A stretch of DNA of 7,406 nt from Candidatus Latescibacterota bacterium (GCA_018667995.1 JABIQT010000254.1:1-7406); one strand, 5' to 3'. Positions 1 to 6,805 are shown, counted from the first letter of the stretch. Translations and numbers: made by a program. Notes: generated by a model not told the origin, from the sequence alone.

Positions 1-362
1 GATAGCTTTCCAGCCAGCAAGATAGTCCCGAACCAACGCCTGCCTTTGCCCCCCCTGATATCTGGTAGAATTTCTCAACCAGTTCATCTTTCGGATATCA
101 TGGTTTATGGTGCGGCGACGGCACGTGTAGGGGCCCATTTCCGTGCAAACTGTGACCTCGTACAAGAATCCCCTTCTCCCACCCGCATTTCCGGCACGCG
201 TAAGAAGATGATCTTGGTGCAGTGGGAGTATGTGCTACAGTGAATGTGACCACCCGCTTACAGCATTACGCTCCATGTCTTCCCGGATGTAGTCCGATGA
301 ATCGTGCATTTCGAGAAAACCATGACCGACCAACCCTATGTACGTCCACAAGGAATCCGCAA
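1..362. other. Region without a convincing gene
   Basis: No gene here can be defended. A plus-strand frame is open from the left edge to a TGA at 241-243 (80 codons), but it has no evident ribosome binding site, and its composition (rich in Pro, Ser and Arg, no clear domain) does not look strongly protein-like. One short stretch, QPVHLSDIM at 76-102, recalls the PVxLxDIMPT segment near the C-terminal half of sulfatases, but the text after it does not continue like a sulfatase. It could be the end of a decayed gene or chance. The minus strand shows nothing recognisable. The last 60 bases carry the ribosome binding site of the next gene and a short overlapping reading frame. Confidence 0.4.
350..355 (+). 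promoter_or_regulatory. Ribosome binding site deciding the start at 363
   Basis: AAGGAA lies 7 bases before the ATG at 363. No comparable purine-rich site precedes the earlier in-frame ATGs at 222 and 297. The residues upstream of Met at 363 are Cys/Arg/Pro-rich and look non-coding, so the site supports the shorter 298-residue product. Confidence 0.6.
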
Positions 363-1259
363 ATGAAATGGACTTCCGTTCTCGAGCTTGATGCGGAACG
401 AGACATTATTTCTGGGGGCGAGCACGAACTTTGCGAAGCCATACGTGGTGGCGCCGATCTGCGGGTCTATACAGAGTTTCGCCACAATGAGCATATCGAA
501 GTTTCTTCGGACAGTAGCGAATTGGTCAAGGAGGTCTCGGAATTCCCCGTAACGTGCCTGCTGGACGACTGCTGGACGGCGGGATTCATGACGCTCAGGC
601 AACCTGTATCGCTACCCGATGCATTCGGACCGCGAGCCTCCATGTCTTTCTTCCTCTACAATCAGAATGGACAGCAGGCCATCGCACGACCGCATCTTGA
701 CGGACCGCCTGCCTGCGGCTTGCCTGGTGTCTCCCCTTTGGACGAGGCGAATGATCTTATGCCCAAGTATCACCAGCATGACAGTTGGGACGCCGAAACC
801 AATGCGCCAAGCAGCAACTTCGTCTACGATTTCGAGAAATACCGATTCCATGTACGCGACGACTGGCAAGAAGTGTTTTCGCACGCTAGGAACGGGGCTG
901 CACATTCCGGCTCGATCAGGCAGCTCTCGGAAGCTTTCTGCGACGGGTGTGAGATAAAGGTTGGAATCAGAGGGTTGTACCAGGATCTGGATCCAAATGC
1001 CACGGGTCCCGGTCATGAGGTATTTGTGAGGACACACTCGGGTTACTATTATTCGGAATCAGAACGCTTTATCGCCGGTACCCATCCGCTGGTGCGAGTT
1101 CGACCAGCTATTCCTCTTGCCTACGCATCCCACGCCTGGGATTTCGGATGGATCGTTGTTCGTACCGACGGATTTGCAGCTAGGTTGTTGTATGATCCAT
1201 ACTCGCTGAGGCCCGTCCGGAGCGAAGCAAGGTATGAAATGCGTTGGTTCGTGCGATAG
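363..1259 (+). CDS. Uncharacterised 298-residue protein
   Basis: The function is unknown. The frame is open from 222, but the ATG at 363 is preferred: an AAGGAA site precedes it, and from there the protein starts MKWTSVLELD and reads well throughout. No signal peptide or transmembrane helix is seen, so a cytoplasmic location is likely. The protein is rich in Trp, Tyr, Asp and His. Marked segments are EFRHNEHIEV (38-47), a LLDDCW segment (66-71), SMSFFLYNQNGQQAIARPHLDG (93-114), MPKYHQHDSWD (133-143) and a beta-rich C-terminus with GYYYSESERFIAGTHP (227-242), WDFGWIVVRTDG (259-270) and a terminal RWFVR. I recall similar unnamed proteins from environmental bacteria but can name no family. The regular hydrophobic/polar alternation suggests a mostly beta fold. 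It stands alone on the plus strand and converges on the patatin gene 89 bp away. It is probably intact. Confidence 0.85.
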   Translation: MKWTSVLELDAERDIISGGEHELCEAIRGGADLRVYTEFRHNEHIEVSSDSSELVKEVSEFPVTCLLDDCWTAGFMTLRQPVSLPDAFGPRASMSFFLYNQNGQQAIARPHLDGPPACGLPGVSPLDEANDLMPKYHQHDSWDAETNAPSSNFVYDFEKYRFHVRDDWQEVFSHARNGAAHSGSIRQLSEAFCDGCEIKVGIRGLYQDLDPNATGPGHEVFVRTHSGYYYSESERFIAGTHPLVRVRPAIPLAYASHAWDFGWIVVRTDGFAARLLYDPYSLRPVRSEARYEMRWFVR

Positions 1260-1333
1260 CCGTGGATTGTCTGGCGAGATGGCAAGTGCGGGGTCGAATC
1301 AATTCTCAATCGTGGTGACAGGGCAATAATCCT

Positions 1334-1356
1334 TCAGTCAGGCATAGATCAGTCAG
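1334..1356. repeat. Two copies of an 8-base direct repeat
   Basis: TCAGTCAG occurs at 1334-1341 and again at 1349-1356, in the 89-bp space between the two convergent genes. The second copy contains the patatin stop codon. No GC-rich hairpin with a T run was seen in this space on either strand, so no intrinsic terminator is called. The repeat may be chance. Confidence 0.3.
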
Positions 1357-2677
1357 CCAGAATGCAGCCCGACTTTTCGCAATCGTGCCCCTCCGCTTCC
1401 TGTTCGCCCCGGGCTATCAACGACTCAATGCGGTCTTGGCCGAAGTTGAGCAGGCCGAGCACGCCACTCAAATCCTCTGTCGGATGATAGCGGTGAACTT
1501 GCAGTTTTCTGTATGGACGATTAGAGGCTGCCTGACGTCGAATTACGTGGCCGGCAGATTTTATGAATGAACGTGTTTGGGTATCGTCCGACGTGGATGC
1601 TCCTGCAATACCTACATCAAGTGCCGCTAGTCCATCGTTGATTCTGCCAATTTGCTCTATATCGCGGTTGATGTTCATGGCAAATTGGATAGTAAGCATC
1701 CGATCGAACGTATCCAGCGTGTTGCGGAAGCGTGCCAGCGGGATCTCTCCCACGTCTGGGTCCATGTAAATCATGTGTATGATATCGGCTTCTGCCTCTA
1801 TGGCTGGCATGGTGGGCGTGTTCATGACCAGTCCACCATCGCAATAGGTACGCCCGCCAATCGATACGGGCGGGAAGAATCCAGGTAGCGCCGTAGAGGC
1901 CAGAATTACAGCATGACCCATATCATCATTGAGTTGATTTTGATCGAATACGGCAGCTTCGCCGGATTCCCAGTCCGTGGTCACAATCTTGACACGCATA
2001 CGCGACTGCCGCAGGCGTTCGAGGGGAATCGCCTCTCGAATGACCCGCTGGAGAGGCTCTGTGGATACGAATGAACTCAGATCGACCATCTCCATAGCTC
2101 GATGCTCCAGAGGTTCCCCGGATTGAAGCATCCCAATACCCCGCTTGATCCAGTCTCGGGTCAGAAACATACTGTCCTCACCGAATTGCGTAAGAAGCTC
2201 CAGCGGATGGCGCGCCATATGCTCTGGGTGTTTCCATGCGAGGGCCGGCGGTCTGAACCGATACACTCCGTTTCCGCCCTGGCCCGAATGGTCCGCAATC
2301 CGATCCACCCACAGACGTTCCAGGTTTTCAACCGCCCGAACAGGTTTCTCGTACAGTGCCATGCAGGCGGCGTTGAATGCGCCGACAGATGTGCCGGTTG
2401 CAATATCAATGGGCAATGGGGTATGATTGGTGGCGGGCGATCTTCCGTTAATCAGGGCTTTCAATACACCCACCTCGAATGCGCCGAGAGCGCCGCCGCC
2501 GGACAGTATAATAGCATTCTTTGGGTGTTTCTTTCCTGGTCCATCCTCAGAGGGACGGGTAGGCTCGACGCGGCCTTCCTCATCGGTACGGGAATCGGAT
2601 ATCCAGTCGAGCGAGTCCGCTACCGCGCCAGGGGGGCTCTGTCCTAGAGGATCTTTCCCCAGACGTGATTTCTTCAC
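1349..2677 (-). CDS. Patatin-like phospholipase with basic N-terminal extension
   Basis: Predicted serine lipid acyl hydrolase using a Ser-Asp dyad. From the GTG at 2677 it has 442 residues. Residues 1-52 are a polar, Pro/Gly/Lys/Asp-rich extension starting MKKSRLGKDPLG. The patatin domain follows, with the oxyanion loop GGGALG (60-65), nucleophile elbow GTSVG (Ser97) and a DGG motif supplying the dyad Asp280. All key residues are present. The C-terminal ~140 residues look helical and are not assigned; the very end carries two Cys (CEKSGC). No signal peptide or membrane helix is seen. A GTG at 2707 is also possible (452 residues), but the 2677 GTG overlaps the ParA stop as GTGA and has GAGAGGG 7 bases upstream, which indicates coupling. 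It is the second gene of the parA operon. No nucleotide cyclase of the CBASS type is in the window, so a defence role is not supported. The natural lipid substrate is unknown. Confidence 0.92.
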   Translation of the reverse strand: MKKSRLGKDPLGQSPPGAVADSLDWISDSRTDEEGRVEPTRPSEDGPGKKHPKNAIILSGGGALGAFEVGVLKALINGRSPATNHTPLPIDIATGTSVGAFNAACMALYEKPVRAVENLERLWVDRIADHSGQGGNGVYRFRPPALAWKHPEHMARHPLELLTQFGEDSMFLTRDWIKRGIGMLQSGEPLEHRAMEMVDLSSFVSTEPLQRVIREAIPLERLRQSRMRVKIVTTDWESGEAAVFDQNQLNDDMGHAVILASTALPGFFPPVSIGGRTYCDGGLVMNTPTMPAIEAEADIIHMIYMDPDVGEIPLARFRNTLDTFDRMLTIQFAMNINRDIEQIGRINDGLAALDVGIAGASTSDDTQTRSFIKSAGHVIRRQAASNRPYRKLQVHRYHPTEDLSGVLGLLNFGQDRIESLIARGEQEAEGHDCEKSGCILAD

Positions 2678-3435
2678 TTTTCTGCCCTCTCTACCATCTC
2701 GGCACACACCGCACGGAAATCCTTCGCGCCATTGCTGCGTGCCCGGTACTCAAAAATCGTTTGCCCGTGTCCAGGAGCCTCGGCGAGGCTTACGTTATCC
2801 CGAATGACCGTGCGGAAGAGTTTATCGCCAAAATACTCTCGAATCTTCTCGACAACTTCTCGATTCAGTGTCTTGCGATTGTCGTACCTGGTCGCAATGA
2901 TTCCGCCGAGAGCCAGTTCTCTGTTGAGACGTTTCTGTATCACTTCCACCGTCTGAATCAGCGAGCTCATACCTTGAAGCGCCAGGAACTCAGTTTGCAC
3001 TGGAATGTATACCTCATTGGCTGCGGTCAAGGCATTGATGGTCAGAAGGCCAAGAGACGGGGGGCAATCAATCAAGATATAGCCGGGCTCATGTGCCAGT
3101 GTCTCTAAGGCTTCTTTGAGCAGGAATTCGCGTCCGGCAACGCTGGACAGGGCCATCTCTGCGCCGGACAGATTCAGTGACGAGGGAATTACGCGGAGGT
3201 TTTCGGCTCGTTCCACGATCACTTCTTTAAGTGGTGTCTCTTCCTTAAGTAGATCATATACCGTTACATCAAGTTCGTGTGCCGGCAGACCCAGCGCATA
3301 GGTTAAATGGGCCTGTGGATCCAGATCGATCAAGAGCACTTCGTGCCCCAGCTCTGCCAATCCCGCACCCAGATTTATGGTGGTCGTGGTCTTACCTACG
3401 CCACCCTTCTGATTTATGAGTGCGATAGTTTTCAC
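2674..3435 (-). CDS. parA: ParA/Soj-family partitioning ATPase
   Basis: Predicted ATP-dependent dimerising, DNA-binding ATPase of the ParA/MinD superfamily, which positions DNA or protein cargo over the nucleoid. It has 253 residues, the usual length for chromosomal Soj proteins, with no N-terminal helix-turn-helix extension. The deviant Walker A is KGGVGKTT (10-17) with signature Lys10 and Lys15. Walker A' is IDLDPQ (36-41) and Walker B is ILIDCPPSLG (120-129, Asp123). The C-terminal part has the family segment RDNVSLAEAPGHGQTI (212-227). It starts at a GTG (3435) with GTAGGAGA upstream. It is the first gene of an operon with the patatin, overlapping it by 4 bases. No parB follows, unlike soj-spo0J loci, so its partner may be the patatin itself or encoded elsewhere. 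The gene symbol reflects the family and not proven chromosome segregation. Confidence 0.93.
   Translation of the reverse strand: MKTIALINQKGGVGKTTTTINLGAGLAELGHEVLLIDLDPQAHLTYALGLPAHELDVTVYDLLKEETPLKEVIVERAENLRVIPSSLNLSGAEMALSSVAGREFLLKEALETLAHEPGYILIDCPPSLGLLTINALTAANEVYIPVQTEFLALQGMSSLIQTVEVIQKRLNRELALGGIIATRYDNRKTLNREVVEKIREYFGDKLFRTVIRDNVSLAEAPGHGQTIFEYRARSNGAKDFRAVCAEMVERAEK
2685..2691 (-). promoter_or_regulatory. Ribosome binding site for the patatin gene
   Basis: GAGAGGG lies inside the last codons of parA, 7 bases before the GTG at 2677. Together with the GTGA stop-start overlap it favours the 2677 start over the upstream GTG at 2707 and implies translational coupling. Confidence 0.6.
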
Positions 3436-3442
3436 GGCGAAA

Positions 3443-3450
3443 TCTCCTAC
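3443..3450 (-). promoter_or_regulatory. Ribosome binding site for parA
   Basis: GTAGGAGA, a strong Shine-Dalgarno match, ends 7 bases before the GTG at 3435 and fixes that start, from which the canonical MKTIALINQKGGVGKTT opening follows. Further upstream a weak promoter-like pair on the minus strand, TTGCTT, 17 bases, TTTATT, lies between about 3479 and 3507. It is too poor a match to call with confidence. Confidence 0.6.
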
Positions 3451-3532
3451 GGTTTCGGTTCGGTATCTGTCTCACAGCAATAAAGCCGCGGCACCTTTGA
3501 CAAGCAAGGTAATCCGGTAGGATCTTCAAACG

Positions 3533-3841
3533 TTATCTCGGCCATCTCTCGACCAATACGGGTAAAGTTGGATAAGGACAGTGGGGTTCATTCTGATACC
3601 AATAGGCTACTGAGGCAATGTCATCGGACAGAGGCTGATTACGTCCGTTGGGCCACCATCTCCGTGCCCGGATGGTCACACGAAGGTCTTGCTGGAAACA
3701 CACCGGATCCATGATGTGCCAGCGGTACAGGCTCCATTTCGCAGGTCCATTGTCACCTGGATGGTCCAGCACATTGCCGACGTAGAGCGTACTATAGGTC
3801 TCCGGGAATCCGTAGCTGCCGCAGAAGTGATCTTCCGTCAC
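3533..3841 (-). pseudogene. C-terminal fragment of a DUF2961/GH172-family protein
   Basis: About 102 codons match what I know of the C-terminal part of DUF2961 proteins, a beta-jelly-roll family now placed in glycoside hydrolase family 172 (the studied member acts on difructose dianhydride/fructofuranosyl linkages). Landmarks are TEDHFCGSYGF (2-12; family norm GTGTEDYF), SLYRWHIMDPV (37-47), QDLRVTIRA (51-59) and DDIASVAYWYQNEPH (73-87), ending in ERWPR and a TAA. Whole family members run to several hundred residues. Here the glycine-rich lead-in to the TED motif is missing, and the frame is closed by a TAA at 3881-3883, with only a poor GTG start at 3841. The N-terminal core (the segment usually rich in GWWGEGE-like text) was not found in any upstream frame. 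It lies on the same strand as its neighbours, between dapH and parA. It is most likely a relic of a catabolic gene and not functional. The family call is from memory of the motifs. Confidence 0.75.
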
Positions 3842-4224
3842 GTGGAGCGCGTATCGATTCTTAAATCGAACCAGTGGATTTTACAGTGACTGGGACCAAT
3901 TCTAAGATAAATGAAAGCGGGTTGGCAATCAATAGGCAGGAGTTCAAAGAATTCGACCTGTGGGAAATGGAAGGTATCGTGCTGATCTGATCTTGTAGCG
4001 GAGTTCTACTTATCTGAACCGCCGACACCGATAGAGTCTGTGCTGTCCGCTTCAATGTCGTAATCAGCGAATTATCTGGAACTATGCCGCGTAGATAGAA
4101 TGATTAGAGGATCAATTAATGGCGGGGCTCAGCTATGGAGATTGCCCATGGCTGACGCTGGACCCAAGTTGAATGTCACTCTGGCCAGATAGCCGATCGG
4201 TCCTGTATTGATATTGTCAATCTA
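3842..4224. other. Gap between the GH172 remnant and dapH; possible coding debris
   Basis: No intact gene. On the minus strand one frame is open at 4071-4009, stops at a TAG (4006-4008), and is open again to a TGA at 3838-3840. The second piece includes VEFFELLPID and KIHWFDLRID, a beta-rich pattern of the sort that closes carbohydrate-binding jelly-roll modules. No start codon with a ribosome binding site precedes it, so it would be a relic if real. Just after the dapH stop an ATTGA-CAATA-TCAAT hairpin of 5 AT-rich pairs is too weak to be a terminator. No tRNA was seen. Confidence 0.3.
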
Positions 4225-4962
4225 TCATTTATCTTGAGTCGGTAGCGCCCTGAGGGCATCGACAATCTGCGTCTTGGATTTCGTGTTTTCATCCATATGT
4301 TTCATCATTCGGGCTGGTATTCCCGCTACTACGGTATCCGGCGCGACGTCGTCAATCACTACAGCTCCGGCTGCTACGACGGAACCGCGTCCGACTTCAA
4401 TTCCCTCCACGATTACGGCATTGGCACCCACCAGCACGTTGTCCCCTACGGTGACAGGTTTTGCGCTGGGCGGTTCAATGACGCCTGCCAGCACGGCACC
4501 GGCTCCGATATGGCAATCGACACCGACGATGGCTCTGCCTCCGACGACCGCGTTCATATCAATCATGGTGCGTTCACCAATTACAGCGCCGATGTTGATT
4601 ACCGCTCCCATCATGATAATGCATCCCGCGCCGATTTCTACGTGGCTACGAATCAAGGCTCCTGGTTCTATTCGGGCCTCGATTTCTCGATAGTCCAAGA
4701 GTGGCACAGCTGAATTCCGCCGATCATATTCCACGTGAATATCGTCGACTGTGGCCTTGTTAGATTCAAGAAGCGCTTGCACCTGGTAAAGATCACCGAT
4801 TACGACGGGATCCTTGTCTGCATGGAAGATCTTTACCTCCCGCGCGCTCACCGGAGTAGTCTGGATTGATCCTTTAACGTATACTTTGACGGGAGTGGTT
4901 TTGGAGCTCTCCTGAATAAAACTGATAAGGCCTTCTGCGGACATCAGATCAGGCGTGGCCAT
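4225..4962 (-). CDS. dapH: Tetrahydrodipicolinate N-acetyltransferase DapH
   Basis: Transfers an acetyl group from acetyl-CoA to tetrahydrodipicolinate, giving N-acetyl-2-amino-6-oxopimelate, the committed step of the acetylase branch to diaminopimelate and lysine. It acts in the cytoplasm, and family members are trimers. The 245 residues fit DapH (about 235-245), not the succinylase DapD. Residues 1-85 form the DapH N-terminal domain. Residues ~95-215 are a left-handed beta-helix of hexapeptide repeats, including IGAGCI, IGAVIG, VGGRAI and IGAGAV. The family-typical [18 protein letters not shown] spans 153-170, followed by [12 protein letters not shown] (176-187) and VVAGIPARM (211-219), with a KSKTQI tail. 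The ATG at 4962 has GGAG 7 bases upstream. It lies 142 bp after dapB on the same strand and may be co-transcribed or have its own promoter. The hexapeptide repeats create long shadow frames on the plus strand, which are not genes. Confidence 0.95.
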   Translation of the reverse strand: MATPDLMSAEGLISFIQESSKTTPVKVYVKGSIQTTPVSAREVKIFHADKDPVVIGDLYQVQALLESNKATVDDIHVEYDRRNSAVPLLDYREIEARIEPGALIRSHVEIGAGCIIMMGAVINIGAVIGERTMIDMNAVVGGRAIVGVDCHIGAGAVLAGVIEPPSAKPVTVGDNVLVGANAVIVEGIEVGRGSVVAAGAVVIDDVAPDTVVAGIPARMMKHMDENTKSKTQIVDALRALPTQDK

Positions 4963-5105
4963 AGTTTTTCTCCGTTGTTGATATGGAAATTCAGCCGATA
5001 TAGTTAGTGCCTACCACACGATGTAGTCAGGGCGAGCCATTATGGAGCTAACGTGCATCCGCGCGATGGAGACCGGCAGATCGGCCGAGTTGCAGCCCTA
5101 CTATG
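4963..5105. other. Spacer between dapB and dapH
   Basis: This 143-base spacer holds the dapH ribosome binding site (GGAG at 4970-4973, minus strand). A minus-strand CATAAT at 5039-5044 matches a -10 box at 5 of 6 positions, but no -35 box lies at the right distance. One minus-strand frame is open for about 25 codons and ends MARPDYIVW before a TAG. It has no ribosome binding site and is not called. No terminator was found. Confidence 0.35.
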
Positions 5106-5921
5106 TCAATCGGTGGATACATTCATGGTGCTTCTGATCACATCCATCATCGTATAGAGCCCTGCTGGCCGATCCTGGAGGAATCGGATAGCGTGAAGAG
5201 TGCCGTGTGCAAATGTATCAACGCTCTGGACTCGGTGAGTGAGCTCGATGCGCTCACCTATACTTCCAAAGAGGACGGTATGCTCTCCCGAAATGTCTCC
5301 GGCACGGATAGAGTGAATACCGATCTCTCGGTTCGTCCGCGGGCCGCTCGAAGGAGCTCTGCCGTAGACGGCTTTATAGACTTGGCGCCGTCCACGAAGA
5401 ATGCTCTCCGTCAGGTCTTTCGCAGTTCCGCTTGGTGCATCACGTTTGAACCGGTGATGTGACTCAATGATCTCAATATCTGCATCCGCATCGACCAACC
5501 GAGCGGCATATTCTGTTAGCAGGAAGAGTAGGTTTGCACCAAGCGACATGTTAGATCCAACAAGGCAGGGAATATGTTCCGAATACTTTCGTATCACCTC
5601 CACCTGGGAATCGGTGAACCCCGTAGTACCTATAAGGAGTGGCAAACCCATGTCACTTACCTGTTCCGCATGGGCGATTGAAGCTTTGGGCGTCGAGAAT
5701 TCCACCCAGGTCCGCCCGGGTTGCAGTACGGATCCCACATTTCCTTCAATCACGATGCCCTGAGTTCCAGTGCCTAATTGTTCTCCAAGATCATGCCCTG
5801 TATAGGGTCGATTTGGCGGTCCCAGAGCCCCCGCTACACGAATATCATCCGAGGTTGCGACCGCGCGACCTATTGCCACTCCCATACGTCCTGCGACACC
5901 ACTCAACGTGATCGCTATCAT
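5106..5921 (-). CDS. dapB: 4-hydroxy-tetrahydrodipicolinate reductase DapB
   Basis: NAD(P)H-dependent reduction of the DapA product to tetrahydrodipicolinate, in the cytoplasm. The 271 residues are a full-length DapB. Residues 4-14 contain the dinucleotide-binding loop (GVAGRMG, 8-14). GTTG is at 98-101 and SNMSLG at 123-128. The DapB signature IESHHRFKRDAPSGTA is at 152-167, with His155/His156 and Lys159 as the substrate-binding/catalytic residues. GEHTVLFGSIGERIELTHR (212-230) and the GLYTMMDV end (254-261) are also family-typical. The ATG at 5921 overlaps the dapA stop as ATGA, so translation is probably coupled. No terminator-like hairpin follows its TGA, which is compatible with read-through into dapH. 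Nothing is missing or unusual in the active-site motifs. Confidence 0.96.
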   Translation of the reverse strand: MIAITLSGVAGRMGVAIGRAVATSDDIRVAGALGPPNRPYTGHDLGEQLGTGTQGIVIEGNVGSVLQPGRTWVEFSTPKASIAHAEQVSDMGLPLLIGTTGFTDSQVEVIRKYSEHIPCLVGSNMSLGANLLFLLTEYAARLVDADADIEIIESHHRFKRDAPSGTAKDLTESILRGRRQVYKAVYGRAPSSGPRTNREIGIHSIRAGDISGEHTVLFGSIGERIELTHRVQSVDTFAHGTLHAIRFLQDRPAGLYTMMDVIRSTMNVSTD

Positions 5922-6805
5922 GCTGATGCCATATTTAGAAGTCCATACGTCCTCAGGAAATCAGTGAGTTGCACCCGCTGTTCCTCTAACATAGATACCA
6001 GGGGCAGGCGCATCTCATCTGTGGCCAGTCCGAGGATCGCGGCTGCTGTTTTTACCGGAATTGGGTTCGTTTCAATGAACATGGCTTTGCTTAACGGAAG
6101 AAGACGGAGAAATGCTCGCAGTGCGTCAGCGTGGCGTCCGGCGTTGTAGTGCGCGAGCAAGTCCGATACATCCTGGGGAACAATGTTTGCGACAACGGAA
6201 ATGACGCCCTTGCCACCCACCGAGAGAATGGGAAGTGTCAGGGTGTCATCTCCCGATAGGATCGTTATCTGCTCGCCACAATACGCGCTGATCAGCCCAA
6301 TCTGCTCAAGATCGCCACTTGCTTCTTTCACAGCAACGATTGTCTCGATTTGAGAGAGCTCTGCCATGGTCTCAGGCAGCACATTACCTCCTGTGCGGCT
6401 GGGGACATTGTACACTACCAGAGGCAAGTCCACTTTGCGAGCTATTTGAGTATAATGGGCAACAAGTCCACGTTGTGTCGGCTTGTTGTAATACGGCGTT
6501 ACAATCAGTGCTCCATCTGCGCCTGCAGATTGAGCATACCGTGTCATTTCAATCGTCTTCACCGTATCATTGGTGCCTGTGCCAGCAATCACCGGTATCT
6601 TGCCTTTAGCTTCATCAATCGTCACTGAGATGACATGTTCCCATTCCTGCCGGGTAAGTGTAACTGCCTCGCCAGTTGTGCCACACGGAACAATACCATC
6701 TGTGCCATTGGCGAGGTGAAAACGAATTAGATTCCTTAGCGCCAGTTCGTCCACCTGGCCATTTTGAAAAGGTGTAATAAGCGCAACTATGGATCCGGTA
6801 AACAT
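5918..6805 (-). CDS. dapA: 4-hydroxy-tetrahydrodipicolinate synthase DapA
   Basis: Class I (Schiff-base) aldolase condensing pyruvate with L-aspartate 4-semialdehyde, the first committed step to diaminopimelate and lysine, in the cytoplasm. The 295 residues match the usual length of about 292. The TIM-barrel motifs are all present: GTTGE (42-46) with the catalytic-triad Thr43, YYNKP (105-109), VVYNVPSRTG (130-139) with Tyr132 and Arg137, and VAVKEASGDL (157-166) with the Schiff-base Lys160. Also present are SGDD (184-187) and the ETNPIPVK segment (245-252). The ATG at 6805 has GAGGGA 5 bases upstream. It is the first gene of the dapA-dapB overlap pair. No lysine-riboswitch core (AGAGGTGC) was seen upstream on the coding strand, so feedback is likely at the enzyme or by other means. 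A related pyruvate aldolase (for example NanA-type) is unlikely, given the direct linkage to dapB and dapH. Confidence 0.96.
   Translation of the reverse strand: MFTGSIVALITPFQNGQVDELALRNLIRFHLANGTDGIVPCGTTGEAVTLTRQEWEHVISVTIDEAKGKIPVIAGTGTNDTVKTIEMTRYAQSAGADGALIVTPYYNKPTQRGLVAHYTQIARKVDLPLVVYNVPSRTGGNVLPETMAELSQIETIVAVKEASGDLEQIGLISAYCGEQITILSGDDTLTLPILSVGGKGVISVVANIVPQDVSDLLAHYNAGRHADALRAFLRLLPLSKAMFIETNPIPVKTAAAILGLATDEMRLPLVSMLEEQRVQLTDFLRTYGLLNMASA

Noticed and set aside
612-1037. 141-codon minus-strand frame opposite the hypothetical gene
   Set aside because: The plus-strand protein reads far better and has a ribosome binding site; the minus frame is a shadow.
1349-2677. CBASS-type antiviral patatin effector (CapV)
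   Set aside because: No CD-NTase/cyclase or ancillary CBASS gene is in the window. The partner is a ParA ATPase, and the patatin architecture alone is not diagnostic.
2102-2807. Plus-strand reading frames opposite the patatin and parA genes
   Set aside because: They lie opposite genes with complete catalytic motifs and have no recognisable domains or ribosome binding sites.
3497-3525. Plus-strand promoter: TTGACA at 3497-3502 followed by TAGGAT at 3518-3523
   Set aside because: The spacing is 15 bases, the -10 box is poor, and no plus-strand gene lies downstream.
4274-4713. Two long plus-strand reading frames opposite dapH
   Set aside because: They are shadows of the hexapeptide-repeat composition of dapH, which suppresses stops on the other strand. 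Their text is low-complexity Ser/Thr/Ala/Pro or Tyr/His/Asp-rich and has no domain.
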